This document shows, piece after piece, positions 51,838 to 61,734 of a stretch of DNA of 64,000 nt; the stretch's first letter is position 1, and each line of letters starts with the position of its first letter. Source of the DNA: Arthrobacter pascens (lineage in GTDB: Bacteria > Actinomycetota > Actinomycetes > Actinomycetales > Micrococcaceae); the NCBI RefSeq assembly GCF_030815585.1, contig NZ_JAUSWY010000001.1, forward strand, positions 2,170,001-2,234,000, in the 5' to 3' direction. The notes under the pieces were generated by a model. It had not been told where the DNA came from. It saw only the letters and a list, made by a program, of their open reading frames with translations, and ran no database searches. The translations under genes were made by a program, and so were the position numbers.

Positions 51838-52734
51838 TTGAAAGTCTTTATTAGCTGGTCTAAGAACACGTGCGACTTTGCCGGTGTCCTCAATGAGGTC
51901 ATCGGCCGGCTGTTCGACACAGTCACCACGTTCTATAGCCCTGAAATACCTGCGGGCGAGCAGTGGCTAGCTCAAATCGAAGAAGAATTGACGGATACAG
52001 ACTTCGGGATCATTTGCGTCTCGAAGGAGAACCAGATGGAGCAATGGCTTAACTATGAGGCTGGCGCACTATCGCGCCAAGTCGGTGACCGAAGGAAGCG
52101 TCTCGGAGTTCTCCTGCTCAACTTCGATGACACCAACCAAGTAGTTGGTCCCTTCAAGAGTTTTCAAATGAAAATGGCAGACAAAGAAGGTTTTAAGTCG
52201 CTCATGAAGTCCTTGAACGAATATGGGCCCAATATCCGCCAGGATACCCTCGACGCTCGGATCGACAACGAATGGGATGATTTGGCCACCGCCATTGAAA
52301 ACCTTAAGGCACGTGCGAGGTCAAGTGTAAAAACCCCTGACAGAACTGATTCCGAGAAGATAGATGAGTTGCTTGCAGTAGTCCGGGACTTCGATAAAGC
52401 CCTAACTGTCCCAGTTATAAATCCACTGCCGACCACAGCCGATGATAGGTATAAGGGTCAATCCTTCACAACCAAGGCATACAGAGTGCTCCGTGGGCGA
52501 CCGTCGAGCTTTGGATTCAGGGCAGTCAATGAACTGATAGATGTACTTGATTCGTCCACTTCCCTAAGTGAGCTGGAAAAGAAGGCGATTCAGCATTACT
52601 ACAGCGAAGAGTTTGAGAGTAATGACAAGACTCTCGTCATCATAGACCCGGCTTGGAAAGACCAGTACATTACGTCACCAGGCGGGCCTCTGGGCCTGGA
52701 ATTTCCGCTGTCGGAAGTCGGAAGTCAAGAGTAG
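51838..52734 (+). CDS. TIR-domain protein, candidate NAD-consuming defence effector
   Basis: A 298-residue protein. Residues 1-150 form a bacterial TIR (TIR_2-like) domain: KVFISWSKN (strand A), FYSPEIPAGEQWLAQIEEEL, FGIICVSKENQMEQW and LNYEAGALSR with Glu74 in the likely catalytic position. Residues 160-298 are a helical/mixed region of unknown family. Many such proteins hydrolyse NAD during phage infection. The start is TTG 51838, five bases after GGGGG. Codons are more AT-rich than in neighbours, pointing to transfer. No sensor or adaptor partner such as ThsA is adjacent. Confidence 0.8.
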   Translation: MKVFISWSKNTCDFAGVLNEVIGRLFDTVTTFYSPEIPAGEQWLAQIEEELTDTDFGIICVSKENQMEQWLNYEAGALSRQVGDRRKRLGVLLLNFDDTNQVVGPFKSFQMKMADKEGFKSLMKSLNEYGPNIRQDTLDARIDNEWDDLATAIENLKARARSSVKTPDRTDSEKIDELLAVVRDFDKALTVPVINPLPTTADDRYKGQSFTTKAYRVLRGRPSSFGFRAVNELIDVLDSSTSLSELEKKAIQHYYSEEFESNDKTLVIIDPAWKDQYITSPGGPLGLEFPLSEVGSQE

Positions 52735-52783
52735 GTTGACGTAACCGCCTAGATGACTTCTGGTCAGAGGGTCATAACGTCCA

Positions 52784-52844
52784 TTATCGGCGTTAAAAGC
52801 ACGGGAGTAGAAGTGGATGCGAGAACTCCCGTCTCCTGGAGAAT
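52784..52844 (+). repeat. 61-bp direct repeat, right copy
   Basis: It begins TTATCGGCGTTAAAAGCACG, about four fifths identical to the copy at 51100-51160, with the hairpin arms conserved (ACGGGAGT, GAACTCCCGT). Confidence 0.65.
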
Positions 52845-52919
52845 ACCTGATAGCTCAGCCTACTGACGAGCAACCGGCTGGTATGGATTGCAGCATCCTG
52901 GCCCACTTCCGGCAATTTT

Positions 52920-52943
52920 GTCCCATTTCCTTAGAACCGGGAC
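52920..52943 (+). repeat. 24-bp dyad, copy 1 (others at 53658 and 54261)
   Basis: GTCCCATTTCCT followed by TAGAACCGGGAC: ends GTCCC/GGGAC are inverted, with a TTCC...GGAA-like core. It is matched at 53658-53681 and 54261-54284, the last in inverted context (GGGACACCCC lies on the other side). The stretch 52,845-53,277 otherwise shows no gene. Confidence 0.55.
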
Positions 52944-53277
52944 AGTTCCAGTGGGACACCCCCCTCGGTCGGGATTGTCACTTTCAGAAGCTGACTGCAT
53001 AAACCTTCCCGTGGTTTCGGGGCTTGTGCAGATGACTTGTGAACACTCGCCGCTCGGTACTCCTCTGCACCAGGCGTGTTTTAAGAATCCAGGACTTAGC
53101 GCAAGGATGACCGAGCGAGCGTGGAGAACCCCGTCAAGGTCCCCAAAAGGGAAGGAAATGTCGCTCATCCGGACATACGACGCGGACGGAGGCCACACCG
53201 CCCATGACGCCGTCATCTCATAACGGGCCAATGGTTTCCAGCAGCGATGTCACTGGCAAAGTATCGCATCCGGCTTG

Positions 53278-53463
53278 TCAGAAGTATTTCCGGCTGTCCT
53301 GGTGGGGATGACGGTCCCCCTCGGCAAGGTGTCCCGACCACGTGGAAGTACGACGATCAAGTTTTCCGCACTTCGTGCAGCGCCGGCGAAAGGTCCCATT
53401 CTGGCCCGTCTCGGTCAACCAGTGGTGCCCTAGGTTCAACTTGCAAAGCAGCGTATTGAGCAT
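53278..53463 (-). CDS. Small HxW/CxxC protein, 61 residues
   Basis: It starts MLNTLLCKLNLGHHWLTETG and continues RRRCTKCGKLDRR. Cys, His and the CxxC pair could bind one zinc. The same pattern appears in the protein at 56521-56679 (MIQALLCKLSIRHDWHVEH, KRCRRCGK). Two independent copies with conserved spacing support real coding. AGAGGGG precedes the ATG. No family name is known to me. Confidence 0.6.
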   Translation of the reverse strand: MLNTLLCKLNLGHHWLTETGQNGTFRRRCTKCGKLDRRTSTWSGHLAEGDRHPHQDSRKYF

Positions 53464-53657
53464 GATGGAACCCCTCTATAGAGGCAGGTCAGTACTGAGG
53501 CGGACGCTCCCACGACCGCTTAAATTCTACGCTCAGCGTGACTTGGCAACCATGTAACCTACGCCCGGGGCCCCCATCTGGTGTCAGGCCATTCCCGCAC
53601 TCACAGACGCAGCTGTGAAGGTACTGCACACCTGCAATTAGGGTGCGGCCGGAGAAC

Positions 53658-53681
53658 GTCCCAGTTCCTTGGAAACGGGAC
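53658..53681 (+). repeat. 24-bp dyad, copy 2
   Basis: GTCCCAGTTCCT followed by TGGAAACGGGAC; the core TTCCTTGGAA is a perfect dyad. A GGGACACTCCCC string follows, as after copy 1. Confidence 0.55.
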
Positions 53682-53765
53682 CTCCCATTGGGACACTCCC
53701 CCGCGGTCCTGGCGGTCAAGTCACCTTTGCAACGAACGGCATGGGTGGATTTCGACAGCGTTCCC

Positions 53766-54116
53766 TCAGGTACGGGCGACGACTCCGCCGCTGTGCACAG
53801 GACGGACCTCCACTCCACCGCCGGTGAGGATGGAAGGATCTTTGCGGGCCAGGTCTAGCGCTTCGTCGATATCCGTCGCATTCAGGATGTAGAACCCGGC
53901 GACGACGTCACCGCCCGCGCCATAAGGGCCGTCTGCGGGGCCGGCCGTTCGGATCGTGCGCGCCTGGTCCCGCGGCGTGAGGGCATACGCGATGTGCATG
54001 CGACCGGTGGCGACGAGAGAGTCGAAGTGCTCGTCGCACTCCTTGAGCTCCTCTTTCGTGGCGTTAGGTGCGTGCAAGGAGTCGTTGGCGTAGATCAGTA
54101 CAGCGAATTCAGGCAT
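53766..54116 (-). CDS. YCII/DGPF-domain protein
   Basis: A 116-residue dimeric alpha-beta-barrel-type protein. FAVLIYANDSL opens the domain, and DGPYGAGGDVVAGFYILNATDIDEAL contains the DGP motif and the strand-helix unit. DGPF proteins are often encoded with ECF sigma factors, but none is present here. It is probably a small-molecule-binding or degradative enzyme. ATG 54116 has GAGAGGAAC just upstream. Confidence 0.9.
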   Translation of the reverse strand: MPEFAVLIYANDSLHAPNATKEELKECDEHFDSLVATGRMHIAYALTPRDQARTIRTAGPADGPYGAGGDVVAGFYILNATDIDEALDLARKDPSILTGGGVEVRPVHSGGVVART

Positions 54117-54260
54117 GCGTTCCTCTCAGGCTGATAGCCAAGGATCGTCAGTTTTTGTCCCAGGGAAGGGATACTACCGGAAGTATGTATATCCGGCCGT
54201 TGACCGCACCGGGAATAGCATTCCTGTTGCCGGCTGACCTGTCCGCTCGGTCTCAGGGGT

Positions 54261-54284
54261 GTCCCGTTTCCTTGAGACTGGGAC
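54261..54284 (-). repeat. 24-bp dyad, copy 3 (inverted)
   Basis: GTCCCGTTTCCT followed by TGAGACTGGGAC. The GGGTGTCCC context precedes it, which shows that this copy is inverted relative to copies 1 and 2. The surrounding 54,117-55,054 has no firm gene besides a 28-codon ORF. Confidence 0.5.
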
Positions 54285-54599
54285 GATGACGTTGGCCCCC
54301 GCATCCATAATTCTGTCAGCGGCAGGTGTCACACTGTCTGCAATTAGGTTGGTAAGCCAGTCGTTCACGCCGGAATCCACAGAAGGCTGGACGCTTTGGC
54401 CAGGTTGTGGGGGGAAAGCATTATGCCGCTCGTGCACATCTCAATGGTTCGAGGACCGAGGCCCATCAGCTTTCAGCAGATGAATGGGCCATTCTCAAGG
54501 AGCGCCGGAGGGAAATTCGCACGCCGCAGGCCCCGACGAAGGAGGGGCTAGACGGGGTGGAGCGGACGCCTAGAATCCGAAGGAATCTCAATGATGTTG

Positions 54600-54686
54600 T
54601 CAACGGACTCCTGCGGGTGGTTTAGGGGGCGGTCCCCTCTCGGTCGGCGTTCCCGAGTAGGGCTCGCGGGACTTCTTTTCGCTCAT
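54600..54686 (-). CDS. 28-residue small ORF
   Basis: ATG 54686 follows GGAAGGA at good spacing and encodes MSEKKSREPYSGTPTERG plus a Pro-rich end (PPPKPPAGVR). No family is recognised. The ribosome site is the only support. Confidence 0.3.
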   Translation of the reverse strand: MSEKKSREPYSGTPTERGPPPKPPAGVR

Positions 54687-55054
54687 GGTTGTGTTCCTTC
54701 CAGGTGGGTGGGGCGGCTCGTGGTGACCGGCCAGCTTCCCTCTCCCCCGTTGTTTTTTGCCTGCTGGCGGAGCAACGCGTAGCTGTGCCCGACGGAGCCG
54801 GGGCAACCCGAAGGGCAAGCAGCGGATGGATTGTGGGAGGAAATAGGCGAAGCGCCGATACAAGGCATCCGTTGTGCAGCCGTCCGCAGGACGGTTGAGC
54901 CGGTGGAGCGGGCACGTACGATCCGCAGGACAGCAGCAAAAAACAGAAAGACGCTTCTACAGCCCGAGCGAAGCGAGGACCGATCACCTAACCCAAGTGT
55001 TGGACAGGCGAGGCTGGGAAACGGCGCCCGCCGTCACCCGCCGTTCAGCAGCAC

Positions 55055-55756
55055 CTACAGGGTGCTGTCTTGGCGTGCAGCGAGGGCTTGCTGGTGGCGG
55101 TAGAGCGTGGCGCGGCTCCAGCCCACGAGCCGGGCGGCGTCTTCGGCTGTACGCCCCTTCGCCCGGGCGTCCTGGGCGATCGCCAGCTTGTCCGCGATGA
55201 CGGCCGGGTCGGACACCGGCGGGCCGAATCGTGTCCGGTTCTGCCTAGCGGCGGCGATGCCGGCATTGACCCGCTCGACGATCAGCTCGCGCTCATACTC
55301 GGCGAGGGTGGCGAGCATGTTCAGCATCAGCCGGCCCGTTGAGGTCGCGGGGTCGATGCCGTCTGAGATGGATAGGACGTGGATGCCGCGGTCACGCAGC
55401 AGAGTCACGGTGTTGAGCACGTCGATCAGCGATCGGCCCAAACGGTCGACCCGCCAGACAACGACGGTGTCGCCCTCCTCGGCGTACTCGAGGAGTTTTT
55501 TCATTCCCGGCCGCTCGATGGCCGTTTTGCTGCCCGAGGTGACGTCGGCGAAGACGTCGCGTTTCTGCACGCCCGCGGCTACCAGCGCGTCCAGCTGCAG
55601 CTGAGCATCCTGACTGAAAGTACTGACACGCGTGTAGCCCAGTTGCCTCTCTAGGCCATTTTGACTCGAAAAGTCCCGGATGCACCCTCGGCGAGACGAT
55701 TGGTGGTGAGACGCGTTTTCGAGATGCAGGGAGCCCTGCTTTCCGGCCGACTCCAC
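55055..55756 (-). CDS. Serine recombinase (resolvase/invertase)
   Basis: A 233-residue small serine recombinase. The catalytic Ser lies in LGYTRVSTFSQDAQLQLDAL. VVVWRVDRLGRSLIDVLNTV and GRLMLNMLATLAEYERELIVERV complete the domain, and a C-terminal HTH is seen as GRTAEDAARLVGWSRATLYRHQ. Normal members start two to five residues before LGYTRVST and are about 190 long, but here no start codon lies there. The available start adds about 37 unrelated residues, so the 5' end may have been replaced by recombination. It may act on the 24-bp dyads nearby. Confidence 0.82.
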   Translation of the reverse strand: MESAGKQGSLHLENASHHQSSRRGCIRDFSSQNGLERQLGYTRVSTFSQDAQLQLDALVAAGVQKRDVFADVTSGSKTAIERPGMKKLLEYAEEGDTVVVWRVDRLGRSLIDVLNTVTLLRDRGIHVLSISDGIDPATSTGRLMLNMLATLAEYERELIVERVNAGIAAARQNRTRFGPPVSDPAVIADKLAIAQDARAKGRTAEDAARLVGWSRATLYRHQQALAARQDSTL

Positions 55757-56520
55757 CGGCTTATCCGAGCTCTGGAGTTGGTGTCTTGAAAAGCTGTTCG
55801 TCTCAAGACATAAGTCGTAGCGCTACTACCCAAAAGTCCGTCGCCAAACGAAGACAAGCTCATCCAGTCTGATCGAGCACCAGCCAGACTTTACCTGTCG
55901 CCAGGAGGGGTGTGAGCCTATACTCGTGGTACCGGAAATCACTGCAACGCAGGGACGGGTCGTGCGGGAAGGTCGCGGTCAGCCGTGGTCAGTAATCCAT
56001 TTAGAAACAACCACAGTGCACAAAATGATGGGGTAAAGGCCGGTGTTCATCACGCATCTTGGCTTAAGCGCGAGGATGCGGCTGTAGCCCACGGCCACAG
56101 CAGCCTCTTCTTCCTGGCACACGATATCTTCGTGGCACACGATACCCCTCCCCCTCCGTCGGCTACCTGCCTTCAGGGTCACGACCTTTTACCAGGAGAA
56201 ACTACCTGCAGCCACGGTCATCCAATTGGTTGACCTTCCTGGGACGGGTGCATCCTGCCCTTCTCCTGCGTTGCAGGTCTAAGCGGGTGGCCTCAGGCGG
56301 TTACAGCACATGGTCCGGGGCCTCTCTTCAGTTTGAAGTACTGGGACTGATGCGCCGGGGATCCCGTGACCGGGGGCGGCGTAGTTTGCGGCCCGCCCCT
56401 TCAAACTCATTTCATCCTCTGGCGGCGTCATGACAAGTCCTTGATTCCCTTTCTGCGCGATGGACAACGCGGATCAGCAGGGACAGGATGCGCTGCATAG
56501 GAAATGAGAAAGCGGGTGAG
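55757..56520. other. Region without a recognised gene
   Basis: Noncoding-looking sequence between the recombinase and the small CxxC protein. A local inverted repeat (GTCTTGA...TCAAGAC type, near 55,785-55,810) lies just upstream of the recombinase frame and could belong to its recombination site. Confidence 0.4.
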
Positions 56521-56679
56521 CTACCACCATTTTCTCAGCGCCCAGGCGTCAGTTGCGCCACCCCCGCTGGAGTCGTCCTTACCGCAGCGCCGACAACGTT
56601 TATACAGGCCGCCGTCGTCGGCGTGTTCAACGTGCCAATCGTGGCGGATACTCAATTTGCACAGCAGAGCTTGGATCAT
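56521..56679 (-). CDS. Small HxW/CxxC protein, 52 residues
   Basis: MIQALLCKLSIRHDWHVEHA, then YKRCRRCGKDDSSGGG and an aromatic end (RKWW). It is a relative of the 61-residue protein at 53278-53463. ATG 56679 has GGAG seven bases upstream. A single zinc could be held by Cys and His residues. The function is unknown. Confidence 0.6.
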   Translation of the reverse strand: MIQALLCKLSIRHDWHVEHADDGGLYKRCRRCGKDDSSGGGATDAWALRKWW

Positions 56680-56920
56680 GACCAACTCCGATCTGGACCG
56701 CAGATCTGTGACTTCCATGATGGCCTTACCGCCACTGCAAAAGAAGAGCGGGAATCGGTGGCTTCGAGCTCGGGTGGCGAGGTCAGCTTGCACCCCACGC
56801 GGGGCCAATTCCGTAGCCTCGGCCATACGGGGTATCAGACTTTCGGACTAGGGACTCCTGGCACCGCCTAACTCTTCTTGTGATGAGTAGGTCCACGGAA
56901 CATACCTTCTGCCACGGGGG

Positions 56921-58135
56921 TCATTGAAGGCTCACGCTGCCAATGGCGATGCCATGGCAGGCGCCGGGGTAGGTTGTGCCGTCGCGGAGCATCGCCCAGA
57001 GGACATTGAGCCGGCGTCGGGCAAGCGAGAGCATCGCCTGGACGTGGGATTTCCCTTCCACGCGTTTGCGGTCATAATAGCCGCGCGAGGCGGAGCATGA
57101 CTTCAAGGCGGAGAGCCCGGAGAGGTAGAAGACGCGGAGGAGCCGTCGATCGTAGCGTCTGGGCCTGTGGTGGTTGCCGCTGATCCTTCCTGAGTCCCGG
57201 GGTGCCGGGGCCAGACCCACAACACCGGCGAACCGGTCGGCGGTCTGGAAGACGGTGAGGTCACCGCCGGTGGCGCCAAGGAATTCGGCGGCGAGGACTG
57301 GGCCGAACCCTGGCATGCTCAACAGCACCTCGGTGTGCTGGTGTTCGGCTACTTTCTCGCTGATTAGCGCATCGAGTTTGGCGAGCTCCTCGTTCAGGGT
57401 GAGGATTTCCTGGGCGAGTGCGGCGACGATCTCCTCCCCCATGTGCTGGGCAGGGACGGTGGTGTGCTGGGTTTTTGCGGCCTCTACGGCAGCTGCGGCG
57501 ACGGCTGCCGAGGAGCGGACACCGTGCTTCTTTAGCCAGGCGTGGATCCTGGCTTGGCCGGCTCGGCGGATCCCGTCCGGCGTGCGGTGTTTTGTCAGCA
57601 GCAACAGCGCGGCTCTGGATCGGCTGTACTCGAAGGCCCCTTCCAGCGCGGGGAAATATTCCAGCAGTTGGGCCTGCAGACGGTTGATCGCCCGGACCCG
57701 GTCCGCGGACTTGTCGGCTCGCCGAGCAGTGAGGAGCCGCAGGCCGGTGCTGATCTCATCCCCGGCACGCAGGGGTTGCAGGTCGCGGCGCATCCGGGCC
57801 TGGTCTGCGATGACGGCGGCGTCTTTGGCATCGGTTTTCCCATCACCGCGGTAGATACGCGAGGCATGGTGAACGGTACGGCCGGGGATATACAGAATAT
57901 TCTGCCCGTGGCCGATGAGCAGTGCGATCAGCAGTGCAGCTCCGCCGTGATTCAGGTCGGTCGCCCACACCACGTCATCGCCGTTTGCCATCTCGAGGAC
58001 GGTGGCGAGGAGTTGGAGCAGGGCTGGTTCGTCGTTGGGGATTTTTTGTGAGAGCAGCCGGTTTCCGGCGGCGTCGATCACGACGCAGTGGTGATGGGCT
58101 TTGCCGGCGTCGATGCCGGCCCATATTTGCACCAA
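56921..58135 (-). mobile_element. IS110-family transposase (intact)
   Basis: A 404-residue DEDD transposase. The N-terminal RuvC-like domain has WAGIDAGKAHHHCVVID and GDGKTDAKDAAVIADQAR; the C-terminal Transposase_20 domain has LLSMPGFGPVLAAEFLGATGG and FAGVVGLAPAPRDSGRISG with the catalytic Ser region. The length is normal. IS110 elements move by an RNA-guided (bridge RNA) mechanism and lack ordinary inverted repeats, so a guide RNA should lie in the flanking noncoding DNA. The ends of the element were not determined. Confidence 0.92.
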
Positions 58136-58408
58136 GAACAGCCTCCAGTCTGTTGGATGGAAAGGGCCCAGCAGATAACCGCGCCGTCGTGTCCTTATCC
58201 GGCGATCATGTCGCGTCTCTCAATTAGCGGTCGGGTCATCGCGGGGTGGCGGGCGGCCAATCCTTCGAAGCCGTCACGAGACCGTCCGGCACAGCAACCA
58301 AAGCCATACCCGCCTCCCCTGGGTAGCCACGACCCTACAACGGCCGCGGAACTGAGCCCGGTAACAACATAAGGACAGCAACCAAAAGACGGTAATACTG
58401 GAAAAGGT

Positions 58409-58486
58409 CTTGAGCCGGCGTGACTCAGCAAAAAACTGACGTGCCTGGCGGCACTGTCTTACCGACGATTTGTCGGCCGGCTCAAG
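58409..58486. repeat. 11-bp inverted repeat between the two IS110 elements
   Basis: CTTGAGCCGGC at 58409-58419 pairs with its inverted copy at 58476-58486 across 56 bases. It lies in the 490-base noncoding stretch before the plus-strand IS110 gene, where the guide RNA of that element could be encoded. Confidence 0.4.
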
Positions 58487-58626
58487 GTCCATCAAAGGGG
58501 GTGATGTGCCAGGCGGACATGACTTCATAGGAGCCTGATACGACTAATCCCATTACCGTTTTGTCTGCCCACCTGGCCTGCCCCCGACTCATCAGCCATT
58601 GAACTCGACTGGGGGCCGCTTCCATC

Positions 58627-59823
58627 TTGGCAACTGAACCAACCAACGTCATCGCCGGCATCGACACGCATGCCGATACGCACCACGTGGCTGTCATCAA
58701 CGAACATGGCAAACCCCTCGCGGACAAGGAATTCCTGGCCGTGGGATCCGGATACCGGAAGATCGTGGACTTCATCACCAGCCATGGCACAGTCTCCGCC
58801 GTAGGGGTCGAAGGGACAGGCTCCTATGGAGCCGAGATCTCCCGAATCCTGCGCGGTGAAGGTTTGTGTGTACTCGAGGTGAACCGTCCGAACCGTGCCG
58901 CGCGCCGGCTGAAGGGCAAGTCCGATCCGTTGGACGCCTACCAGGCCGCCCAATCCGTACTCGACGGCCGAACCAAATCGGTCCCGAACGCCAAGGACGG
59001 ACCCGTTGAATGCCTGCGAATACTGCGTGCCGGGCGCACCTCGGCCCTAAAGGCCCGCACCGCAGCCATCAACCAGATCAAAGGCCTCCTCGTAACGGCT
59101 CCGGACAAACTCCGGGCGAAATACCGGAGTTTGGGTACGGCGGCGATGATGACGGCCCTGCAGCGCACCAGGCCGACCGGCCATATTGCTGACCCCGAGT
59201 ACGTATGCCTGCTGACGTTGAAAGCCCTGGCCACCCGATGCCACTCCCTGGCGGCAGAAATCGCCACCGCGGACGCCGCGCTTCGAGAAATCCTCGACAC
59301 CTATGCACCGATGCTCTGTGACCTGCCAGGTGTCGGAACCGAAGTAGCCAGCCAGCTCCTGGTCACCGTCGGAGACAACCCGGACCGCCTTGGAAATGAG
59401 GCCCAGTTCGCTGCCCTCGTCGGGGTCGCACCTATACCCGCATCCTCGGGCAAAACCATCCGTCACCGGCTCAGCAGAGGCGGTGACCGCAACGCCAACC
59501 ATGCCCTGTATCAGGTCGTCCTGGTCCGCATGGCCTCGTGCCAACGGACCAAGGACTACGTGGCCAAACGCACTGCGGAGGGCAAGAGCAAACGGGAAAT
59601 CATGCGCTGCCTCAAACGCTACGCAGGCCGGGAAATCTACCGCCAGATCACCAACCCCCAGCCAGCACCAGACAACACCGATCTGCGCCAGATGCGCACC
59701 GCACTCGGTTGTACCATCACAACCGCAGCCCGGGAACTTGGCCAATGCCCTCCAAGATTTCCCTCCTGGAACGGGGCCTCCTCCGAAACGACGCCCTCGC
59801 CAGGAAGTACCGCCAGTGGCTGA
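58627..59823 (+). mobile_element. IS110-family transposase, frameshifted near the 3' end
   Basis: A 398-residue protein from TTG 58627. VIAGIDTHADTHHVAVI, VEGTGSYG, SDPLDAYQAA and LPGVGTEVASQLLVTVGDN followed by FAALVGVAPIPASSGKTIRHR are the IS110 motifs. After AARELGQ the frame is off by one: the other frame continues with PSKISLLERGLLRNDALARK and YRQWLTEQ up to 59897. A single missing base near 59,747 explains this, so the C-terminal helix is replaced and activity is doubtful. It differs clearly in sequence from the minus-strand element next to it. Confidence 0.88.
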
Positions 59824-59897
59824 CCGAGCAAACAGCCAATATCCGGATTTCAGAGAATCAGGGGTTACCAAGCCATTTGCAATTCACGGTGCCATAG

Positions 59898-60181
59898 TTG
59901 TTTGGTGGCCTGTTCGAGCTCCAACGGCCAAGCAGCTCCACACTCCTCAGCGAGCTTGCGCGCCCCGGCCTAACTGGTTGGAGCGCAGCGGAAGCCAGGG
60001 CGAGCCCTGCGAGCCTGCCCTTCCCCTCCTAAGTCTCGCGAGACCGGTGCGCTGAAGATGATGCGCGGCATCCGAAAAGAGGATGTGGGGTCACGCCCTC
60101 CAGATAGGACAAACCCCTCCTCTTCCCGCTGATCGGGACGAGGAGGGGTATGTGCCGTGCAGTGACGCTATGACCGTGGAC
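59898..60181. other. Intergenic region after the IS110 element
   Basis: No gene is seen. A GC-rich arm pair around 60,108-60,148 (CCCCTCCTC...GAGGAGGGG) forms a hairpin that could end transcription from both sides. Confidence 0.5.
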
Positions 60182-60526
60182 TCAGAGCGCCAGGGCCCTG
60201 AGAACGACCACGGCGACGCTGACTCCGAGCAGGACGGCAGCACTGGTCACGGCGCGATCCCCGACGCGCAAGTGTGTAACGATCGCCCCAGCGAAGTAAA
60301 GAACTGCACCAATTCCAGCTGCGATTCCGATGGGCCACCAGGCGACACCGACGAGCAGACCGGCTGCTGCGGCGATTTCAAGGGTGGCGAGCAGTGGCGC
60401 CGCTTTGGTTGCTTTCACAAGCTCCAGGACGGCCATCTGTTTAGGGTCTTTGCGAAGCTTTCCGACGGCGGAGAACACGAGCAGGGCCGAGAAAAGGAGG
60501 CTGAGGATGGATGCTGCTATAAACAT
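60182..60526 (-). CDS. DoxX-family membrane protein
   Basis: A 114-residue protein with four hydrophobic helices (ILSLLFSALLVFSAVGKL, APLLATLEIAAAAGLLVGVAW, GIAAGIGAVLYFAGAIVTHL, VTSAAVLLGVSVAVVVLRAL). The KLRKDPKQMAVLELVKATKA loop fits the DoxX-like group. Function is uncertain; DoxX proteins may be quinone-linked or stress-related membrane proteins. It lies 161 bases downstream of the flavin monooxygenase gene on the same strand and might belong to that transcription unit. Confidence 0.85.
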   Translation of the reverse strand: MFIAASILSLLFSALLVFSAVGKLRKDPKQMAVLELVKATKAAPLLATLEIAAAAGLLVGVAWWPIGIAAGIGAVLYFAGAIVTHLRVGDRAVTSAAVLLGVSVAVVVLRALAL

Positions 60527-60687
60527 GAGTGGGGGTATCCCGTTCTGACGATGATGAGTGGATATGAGTGGATGGTTTTCCGTGGTGATGAAGGCGCACG
60601 GGAGTCGCCGTATTCGGTGAGGTGCCCTGACAGGAGCGAGGCCGGCTTCACGGCCGAGTTAGCGGCCGTGAAGCGGGTTCGCGGGTA

Positions 60688-61731
60688 TCAGGCTGCGGAG
60701 GCGAGCGAGTCGGCGCGAACGATCGGGGCTACACGGGTGCCGAGGAGTTCGATGGATCGCATGACCTCTTTGTGCGGCATGGTTCCGACGCTGATCTGCA
60801 TGAGGAAGCGTTCGTTGCCGAAGACGCTCTGCTGGAACAGGATCTTCTCGGCGACGTCCTCGGGGGACCCTGCGACGAGGGCTCCCTGCAGAGAGGTGTC
60901 CTTACCGTAGTGCTGCTTCGTCGGCAGGGCCGAGAAGGGCGCATTGAGGAAGGTGCTCATCGCGGACTGGAAGTAGGGGTAGCTCAGGTCGATGGCCTGC
61001 TCTTTGCTGTCAGCGACATGCCCGTGGGCGTTGATGCTGACCTTCAGGGCGCTCTCCGGGTGGCCGGCCTCGAGGGCGGTTGCCCTGTACAGGTCCACCA
61101 GAGGAGCGAAGCGCCGGACGTCGCCGGCGATGATGCCCAGAGACAGGGGCAGTCCAAGCTTGCCGGCACGGATGGCGGACGACGGTGATCCACCGACCCC
61201 TACCCATAGGGGCAGCTGATCCTGTGCCGGGCGGGGGTAAACACCTTGGTCCGACAGAGAGGCACGGTGGCGACCCGACCAGGTCACCCTCTCTTCAGCG
61301 CGGATCTTCAGCAGAAGGTCCAGCTTCTCTTCGAAGAGAGTGTCGTAGTCCGACAGGTCGTATCCGAACAACGGGAACGACTCCGTGAAGGAGCCGCGGC
61401 CCGCCATGATTTCCGCACGTCCGCCGGAGAGCAGGTCGAGCGTCGCGAAGTCCTGGTGCACCCGCACCGGATCTGACGAGCTGAGCACGGTCACGGCACT
61501 GGTCAGCCGGATCTTCTCGGTTCGTGCGGCGGCAGCCGCAAGAACAACAGCCGGACTCGCAGCAGCAAAGTCTTCACGATGATGCTCCCCGAGCCCGTAC
61601 ACGTCGAGGCCGACCTGATCGGCCAGCTCAATTTCCTCGACGAGGTCTTTCAGGCGTTCCTGAGGATTAATCCGGCGCCCGGTATTCGGGTCTGCGATGG
61701 CCTCTGCGAAGGAATACACGCCCAACTCCAT
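60688..61731 (-). CDS. LLM-class flavin-dependent monooxygenase
   Basis: A 347-residue luciferase-like TIM-barrel protein. [56 protein letters not shown] and [15 protein letters not shown] are characteristic. It needs FMNH2 from a partner reductase, which is encoded at 62.6-63.2 kb under a matching promoter. The substrate is unknown. GGGAG lies before ATG 61731. It is divergent from the TetR gene; a conserved block between them probably binds that regulator. Confidence 0.92.
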   Translation of the reverse strand: MELGVYSFAEAIADPNTGRRINPQERLKDLVEEIELADQVGLDVYGLGEHHREDFAAASPAVVLAAAAARTEKIRLTSAVTVLSSSDPVRVHQDFATLDLLSGGRAEIMAGRGSFTESFPLFGYDLSDYDTLFEEKLDLLLKIRAEERVTWSGRHRASLSDQGVYPRPAQDQLPLWVGVGGSPSSAIRAGKLGLPLSLGIIAGDVRRFAPLVDLYRATALEAGHPESALKVSINAHGHVADSKEQAIDLSYPYFQSAMSTFLNAPFSALPTKQHYGKDTSLQGALVAGSPEDVAEKILFQQSVFGNERFLMQISVGTMPHKEVMRSIELLGTRVAPIVRADSLASAA

Positions 61732-61734
61732 GGT

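Noticed and set aside
54407..54625. 72-codon plus-strand ORF (SADEWAILKERRREIR)
   Set aside because: Partly helix-like, but it has no ribosome site, no family match and lies in otherwise noncoding DNA; possibly a gene fragment.
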